DNA from: Poa pratensis
Lineage: Eukaryota; Streptophyta; Magnoliopsida; Poales; Poaceae
Assembly: GCA_947311845.1 (NCBI GenBank)
Contig: CAMZMU010000063.1
Span: forward strand, 117,663,414 to 117,727,413
DNA: 64,000 nucleotides
Reading direction: 5' to 3'
Shown: positions 58,065 through 64,000 of the stretch, one piece after another
Layout: each line of letters begins with the position of its first letter
How positions within the stretch are numbered: position 1 is the stretch's first letter
Position numbers and translations under genes: made by a program
The notes under the pieces: generated by a model
Told to the model about the DNA's origin: nothing
Seen by the model: the letters and a program-made list of their open reading frames with translations, nothing else
The model's database searches: none

Positions 58065-58910
58065 ATGGACCGACACAGCGATCGCCACCACATCATGGAC
58101 ATTCAACTCGGATGCATCAACAGCGCCAGGGAACCCAGGACGGCCGATGGCATACGCGGCGGCAGCGATCTGATCGTCCCAGAGTTGCCGTCGCCCGCCT
58201 AGAAGCAGGAGAGCAAAAACGTGGGCGAGTACTGGTACCACGGGGACACGGCGACCTACATCCAAGACGAGCAGCTGCAGCAGGACCAGGAGGCGACGGA
58301 CGCCTGCAAGGAAACACGGCCGCGTTATGGTCTCTGGGTACGTGCGTGCATCATCCAAGTAATTAATTTTCTTTTGGCGTTTCTTAATTTAGCGGTAGTT
58401 TCTCTTTATGTCAAGCGAAACGCACCATTGGTTTATCAGATACAGTAGATGAGCTGAATCCCTAGTCTTAGAATACGATAGATTGGTTACTCAGCTTCGT
58501 TTCATGAGTATATTTTTTCCAAGACAAGTTACAACTTCTTTTTTCACGGCAAGGCAACTTACATAACCCAAAAGATTACCATTCGAAATATCATATTTTT
58601 TTTGCTTTAATTACATTTTGTGTTTTATCACGCTGCATGCAATGCAAGCGCTGGCCCTCACCTTTGCTCCTCGCTCAATCTGGTTTTGCAGCTATATTTC
58701 GTGGTTTTGTACGGATTCGGCATTTGTGGGGGAACACTTCTCGGCTTGTCTTTTGCTGGTGCGATGAAGGGCGGCAAGGCAATGAAAGCATTAGGATTCG
58801 TGCTGGGCATGTGCATACCAGTGTCGGTGGTTAGTGTAATATGGTGCCCTTTCGCGTGTTGTATTGAGGGTGATCCTTGTTCCTTTTTTGAGAATGAGGG
58901 TGATCCTTGA
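58065..58910 (+). pseudogene. Unrecognised two-exon small membrane protein gene, copy B (nonsense mutation)
   Basis: Exon 1 (58065-58337, 91 codons) starts MDRHSDRHHIMDIQLGCINS and ends TRPRYGLW, with donor TGG|GTACGT. A TAG replaces a Ser codon after VPELPSPA. Exon 2 (58692-58910) follows acceptor TTTTGCAG and reads LYFVVLYGFGICGGTLLGLS, FAGAMKGGKAMKALGFVLGM, CIPVSVVSVIWCPFACC and IEGDP. The protein would be 163 aa with two hydrophobic, Gly-rich segments, likely a membrane hairpin. A 16-bp insertion plus a 14-bp duplication rewrote the C-terminus. Flanks on both sides match copy A. It could still give a short N-terminal product or start at a later ATG. The family is unknown to me. Confidence 0.7.
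58880..58895 (-). mobile_element. 16-bp poly(T) micro-insertion in copy B
   Basis: 'ttccttttttgagaat' is flanked by exact 14-bp repeats GAGGGTGATCCTTG (58866-58879 and 58896-58909). Copy A ends without it. It may be a minimal reverse-oriented LINE tail or a repair product. Confidence 0.6.
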
Positions 58911-59439
58911 GCTCAACTAAATAACACGAGGAACTAAAATTCCTAGAAATCTTACTGTGATGTTTAATTCTAAAATTTTGTTCGAAAGAAATTGTTATCT
59001 CATATTCTTCTCAGTAGAGCCGTATGTGAAGATTTTAAGTACAATATTTGCTACATGACTTTATGTAAGTGGTGTATGTGATTAGAAATTACTAGGGTAT
59101 CACGTTGGTGATACAAAACATTGAGAGGTAGACAAAAACCTACAGGTGTGCATGCATTTGGTGTAAGCATATATATTTCAGCATTATGCATCGTTCCGCC
59201 GTTTGGAGCGCCATTCATGTAGCGCCGGGCTACGACCCTATTTCTAAGGAATTAGCTACCTGAAGAAAAAAATTGTTCTTACGTGTAATCGTAGCTTTTA
59301 GCCCAAGAATCTGGATATGGCTTACCCTAGTAGTGCTTTCCCTATTCACGGGCATGTTGACATGTCTTGAAATCTGAATGTTACTTGGACGCCTTGTTTG
59401 TATAGTCCTCGTGTTCTTGTGTAATATTTGGATCGTTGG

Positions 59440-60010
59440 ATAGGCCAGAATAGCAGCGGAGTCCGCATAGTGGACAGTCGACGTGGACGCCGCTAATCCG
59501 ACGATTAGCGTTTGAAACAACTCGGAATATGCGAAGACATGTCCCCGCCTGCACCCTGAAGAAAACCGTTGCCCTTGCCGCGAGGGGTTGATGCAACCAG
59601 CATCAGAGGTGTCTGCCTTGTCCTGGCACTCGAGCACTGGACTGACTCCAAATGGGAGCCAGAACAATCGAAGCATGAAGCAGATCGCCTGGAGACCCAG
59701 AGGAATGAACCAGCAAACATTGGATATATATAGGATGTTGGTCTACCTATTGTGTCTGTTATCTTTCTCTTTATTCTTGGAGTTGTGAACTGTGATTTTT
59801 GGCAGCATGCCTCTTGGATGCCGTAGGACCGTGCTTTCGTTTAATCAAAATGGAACCGGGGTGGTTCCACCTTGTTCATCGGGAAAAAATCCACCGGTTC
59901 ATTGGAACTTACTCCCTACATTTTATTTCTATACACTCTGCAACATTGCACTTGCTGTGGTGTCTCAATCAATATTTAGACTGTACTAAAGCCATTTCAT
60001 TACATGCTAG
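59440..60010 (+). other. Possible LINE remnant; no gene
   Basis: MKQIAWRPRGM at about 59675 resembles the start of a LINE ORF2 endonuclease (MKxIxWNCRG). Nothing of the enzyme follows. The segment 59790-60010 looks like non-coding 3' sequence. Support is weak. Confidence 0.25.
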
Positions 60011-60216
60011 AAACATTAAGTGGATCAATGATTAATCGAAGGTCCAATCATGTATGGCCACACCAATCATGTTCTAGACATGATACATACAGCTCCTTAT
60101 TGCAAAGGTTATGGTACAGTGAAATGATGAGATGTCTGAATCGAACACCAGGGACCGACGATGGATGTAGCGTCGTATAGCCCATGGTAGGTACCAACAT
60201 ATTTCCAATATAAGAT

Positions 60217-62370
60217 CTACAAGCTCTTGAGGACCACCTGAAGCCCGTATCTAGGACGTATGGTGAACACATCCGTCGGGGCATGGATGTACTTGGGGGA
60301 AAGAGAGACTGAGAACCTCTGCAGAATCATCGCAAAGACGACCTTCGCCTCGATCATGGTAAAGTTCTGCCCGATGCACGCCCTTGGCCCGCTGGAGAAT
60401 GGTAGAAACGCGTTAGGCTGCTTCGAGGCCCTCGTCACCCCATTCTCGAACCTCAGAGGCTTGAACTCATCGGCGTCCTCGCCCCAGACCTCCTTGTCGC
60501 GGTGTATCGTCTTGATGGGGGTCGTCAGGATCGTGCCTTTGGGCACCTTGATGCCGCCGAGCTCGAGATCCGAGCTCGCTTTCCTCTGGATGAGTGTGAC
60601 GGGGCTGTACAGCCTGAGAGTTTCGAGGATGAACATGTTGAGGAACTTCAGCTTGTTGAGAATGTCGCCGACGGGGATTTCCTGGCCGCACTCTCTCAGC
60701 ACCTCCTCTCTGAGCTTCTCTTGCCACTCTGGGTACGTGCTCAACAGGAACATGATCCATGTGAGCAGGAGCGAGGTGGTCTCGTGCCCGGCTAAGTAGA
60801 AGGTCTTGCACTCGTCTATGATCTCGTCCAAGCTCATGAGCGGCTTCTGCCCATCCTCGGCCGTGCATGCCTCCAGGATTACCCCGAGCATGTCGTTCCC
60901 GTAGCCTGCAGTGTCTTTGGCAGCCACCCGATTTTTGACAATGTTGGTGAGTATGCCCCACACCTCTTTCTGGAGCTTCCGCATTTTCAGGTTATATTTT
61001 GTTGGAAGGTACCTGATTAATATCACAAACACGCAGTGATTTTGAGTTTTGCTCTGTCCTAATTTGAATCCAAAAAAGATAAATTTAACAAGAAGCTGTA
61101 TCTATGTACCTGAATCCCGGGATATGGCACCAAACGTTGAATATACTGGAGAAGGCGAGAGACTGGAGCTCCTTCTGTGCTATATGGACCCCATTCGCCT
61201 CCCTGTGGTCGCTCCCGAATGCCACGCGCGAGATGACGTCGGCTGTAAGCTCCTCGCACTGGCTACTCATCTCAATCTCCACGTCGCAGCCGGCCTTCTT
61301 CAACTTTGCTGCCCACTCTGACACCATCGAACCAACACAATCGGACACAGTCACAGCCAACATCTGCCGAGCAGAACCTCATCACACACGCAGGAAGTGT
61401 CAGCAGAAGTCGAGAAGTACCTCATAAATCGTAGATGTTCTAAAAGTTGTCACCTATATACCTTTAGCTTGTCGACGTTGAAGACCGGGTGGACGACCTT
61501 CCGATGGCGCTTCCACTCGTCACCATCAATGAGGACGAGTCCCTTGCCGAGCAAGCGAGCGAACTGCTCATTCACGGGGTTCTTGGAGAATAGCCCCGTG
61601 CGGTCGGAGAGAACCTGCTTCACCATGTCCACGTCCCCCATGAATACATCCGGCCTGTCCCCGAGCCAACACAAAAACGTCCGTCCTGCATGGGGCAGAG
61701 AGCATCAATCACCCTGTAACACTAGAACATGAGAAACATGATTCACGGTCATCCTTGAAAAACTCAACTAGCTTAGTTGATCACGAGCCATGGTTCTAAG
61801 TATCGGTTATAGCAGCCGCATTGTGCCACCTGCTCATTGTTGAGGCCACACAATATGATTTCTAGACCAACCCATTGTTGAGGCCACACAATATGATTTA
61901 ATACTCCTTATTCTGAAACTTGACAGCAAGTGACAACTGCCAGCTTGATTTCTAGACCATATGTTACTTTACTTGTTGTCTAGACTCTAGACCATGCGCC
62001 CCAATCACTTTACGGAAAAATACCATTCTTTCAAACAATCTCTTAACGAATACTACGAGGTCGATATAGACATGTATATATGTATGTATGTACCATAAAG
62101 GGTCATCCATTTCCGGAAGTAGGGCTGCACCATGGCGCTGTAGTCGTGGCAGCCAACGTCCAGCACGAGGCTGGCGCTCTCGACGAGGAGCCGGTTCATC
62201 TCGCCGATGTTGCCAAGCAGGAACCGGTACTCTGGCCCGCGCACGCCTTGAGCGCGGAACATCCTCGTGACGGCCCGGGGCTTCCACACGAGACGCAACA
62301 GCGTGCTCAATGCCCATGACGAGGCCAGCACCGCTGCCACCATCCAGAGGACTACCACCACCACAAACAT
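60217..62370 (-). CDS. Cytochrome P450, CYP72 clan (CYP709C-like)
   Basis: Four exons: 62370-62094, 61685-61462, 61363-61110 and 61012-60217, 516 aa, all GT-AG with closing phases. The start is the ATG at 62370, because a TAA lies upstream in frame. An N-terminal membrane anchor (VVVVVLWMVAAVLASSWALS) is followed by the P450 fold. Landmarks are the I-helix AGHETTS, K-helix ETLR, FKPLRFENG, and the heme loop PFSSGPRACIGQNF with the cysteine ligand. The CYP72-clan 'WKRHRKVVHPVF' is present. Overall likeness to the wheat CYP709C fatty-acid hydroxylases is my recollection of the family; the substrate is not proven. It acts at the ER with P450 reductase. No defect is visible. Confidence 0.95.
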
Positions 62371-62455
62371 GGTACTGCTCAATGTTGTCAGGCTTTAGGT
62401 GCTGACTTGTAACTGAGGAATGCGTGAGACTCGAACCGTGCCGTGGAGGCTGGTC

Positions 62456-62461
62456 TTTATA
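62456..62461 (-). promoter_or_regulatory. TATA box of P450 gene
   Basis: The minus strand reads TATAAA about 86 bases before the ATG, in a context otherwise free of TATA motifs. Confidence 0.6.
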
Positions 62462-62469
62462 CCAGAACT

Positions 62470-64000
62470 TTGGCTGCCACGTAAACAGGTGAAGGTTCTC
62501 AGTTGGTCTGGCTCCCGGGTGACCCAAACCTGTCCTATCATCGACATGGAAATTATTATCCGCATGGGCATTAGACAAGATGAACTACCACTACCAGACG
62601 ACACATGGCATCGTACAATAGCACTAACAGGCCTTCAATGTGCAGCAAACAAAAATGGACATGTTTGCCGATAGTTAACTGAGCTACTGACAGGCTCAGC
62701 ACAACAGAAAGAATGTTCCAAGACGAGACAAGGGACTGACTATACTGCTTGAATCATATCTGCATGTGCCAAAACAAAACCCTTGCTAGTACAAGGTCCT
62801 TGTCTGAATGGAATAGCTTTCGCACTCTTGATAACTTGGACACTGTAGCATGCATTGATTAGATACCAATATTAATTAAGATGCCTCATCTCATGTTTAC
62901 ACCAATCATCCTTTGATTGAGCATCATCAGGGACAGGAAGTTGGAAAACAAGAACAAACAGTCAAGGATATGAACGCCAGGTAAGATATGCACAGCGTGC
63001 TTCTCCATTTCATACAATGCAATTGATTGAAGCAAGAAGTACCAGAACCATTTAGAACTCACTATAGCAATTGAAGTAACAGGTAACAGTAGTTCAGTAC
63101 CACCTAGTACTCGCCAATGTCAAGGTCAATATGATTGGTATACTTAACTAATCTTGCTTCAGGCCCACATTACTTTCAATATACAACAGTGCATTTGGTG
63201 CAAGGTGGACAGGTAACCAAGGTTCCATGAAGAGAACGTAATTCACCAGCTACTTGAGGAAGGGAAAATTGATGATATGATATGCACTCTAGGAAATGCA
63301 AGAGTGGCATTATATGATCAAACAGCAAGTGAAGTGGGAAATCATCAATTTTACTAGCTTCAATAGCATTTCCTACAGCGAGACATTATTTTGCAATTGA
63401 GCGCTGTCCCTAGTTTTCACATTTCGTGAATGGAGGAAGATTTAACGGATAAAAAAAGGCAACAGAGTCAGAATAGATACTTACCGATGGTTTATGTGGC
63501 TAGAAACACATCTAACAAACTGAATTATATTCGTCAGTAAAGTAGCAGTGTCGAGGTAACGGTAGCAAGTATACCTAATTATATTTTTTTGGAGACTAGA
63601 ATACCAGTATCAGTATGTTATAAGAACCAATACATAAAGTGATGTTTTGATGTTCAGATGGTTCTAGTTTGGCTATTGTATCTGCAAAAAAATCTATCAT
63701 TGTAGTACTGTAAGTTCAGAAGAGAGCGGAGTGCCTCACCACTCGAAGAACCACATGATATATGTCTAGTGAACTACAAGCAACCTTCATTACCCCGGCA
63801 CTTCTTCCAGAAATAATCCCACATGAGGCGATCCCAAACTTAAGCTCAATCACCAAAAGTCCCTGCAGGAATAATTCCCATCCTTAAAATGGTGGAAATG
63901 GTTTGCATCAGGCATAAGAATCTCCCTCCCAACTATCATGAGCATGAAGTCATCCCGAACTGTAGCTCAATCACCAAAAGTCCCCAGGAGCAATTCCCAT
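62470..64000. other. P450 upstream region; no gene; direct repeat at end
   Basis: About 1.5 kb of AT-rich sequence with no supportable ORF or TIR. Two imperfect direct copies sharing 'agctcaatcaccaaaagtcc' lie at about 63819-63890 and 63939-64000, spaced about 120 bp. The second is cut by the window end, so more copies may follow. Confidence 0.5.

Noticed and set aside
60260..60961. ORFs in other frames across P450 exon 4
   Set aside because: Shadows of the heme-domain exon.
38263..62370. CRK and P450 as a biosynthetic or defence gene cluster
   Set aside because: They are 16 kb apart with only transposons and pseudogenes between, and have no shared pathway.
1..64000. tRNA, rRNA, CRISPR or integrated virus sequence
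   Set aside because: No cloverleaf with an anticodon arm, no rRNA block, no regular spacer array and no viral coat or movement protein signature was seen. The only tRNA-related sites are retroelement primer sites.

Overview
The window is nuclear DNA from a grass, most likely a Triticeae species (wheat, Aegilops or barley relatives). The evidence is nested large Copia and Gypsy LTRs of the Angela/BARE style and of the TGATACGTCTCC-start style, many Stowaway-like MITEs (CTCCCTCCG ends with TA duplications), CACTA, Mutator, hAT and PIF/Harbinger elements, L1-type LINE pieces, and spliced plant gene families. I saw no bacterial or organellar features, CRISPR array, rRNA or tRNA.

Layout. 1-11.5 kb: a degenerate LTR-like stretch, then the 3' half of a Copia element whose 3' LTR is split by a non-coding Gypsy element in reverse orientation. 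That Gypsy element carries a 550-bp tandem duplication, and one duplicate is split by a 1.6-kb solo LTR. 11.5-15 kb: a LINE remnant, a small LINE tail and a lipid-transfer-protein-like gene whose only coding intron holds a 1.3-kb Mutator-like element. 16.0-20.3 kb: a complete mariner-like element with matching TIRs, a spliced but internally deleted transposase, a nested CACTA element and other ORFs. 20.3-24.5 kb: mostly empty, with one hAT MITE. 24.5-25.1 kb: an intact dirigent gene. 25.8-32 kb: a duplicated host segment, one copy split by a complete but frameshifted Copia element. 32-38 kb: MITEs and a 2.4-kb hAT-like element. 38.3-44.2 kb: an intact six-exon cysteine-rich receptor-like kinase (CRK) with a LINE in intron 3 and a very young small LTR element in intron 1. 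44.4-57.7 kb: dense MITEs and retroelement relics. 51.5-59.4 kb also holds two copies of an unrecognised two-exon gene encoding a small membrane protein. 60.2-62.4 kb: an intact four-exon cytochrome P450 of the CYP72 clan, CYP709C-like.

Four genes look functional: LTP-like (179 aa), dirigent (177 aa), CRK (721 aa) and P450 (516 aa). Their types (secreted or membrane defence and metabolism proteins) fit tandem-family regions of grass genomes, but nothing shows that they act together. Most of the rest is transposon. Many insertions can be ordered in time because target-site duplications and empty sites are both present in the window. The most unusual features are the mariner element with its extra ORFs, the paralogue pair altered at opposite protein ends by micro-insertions that look like LINE tails, and the series of very short LINE-tail insertions with long target-site duplications. 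All splice models and alignments were made by eye.
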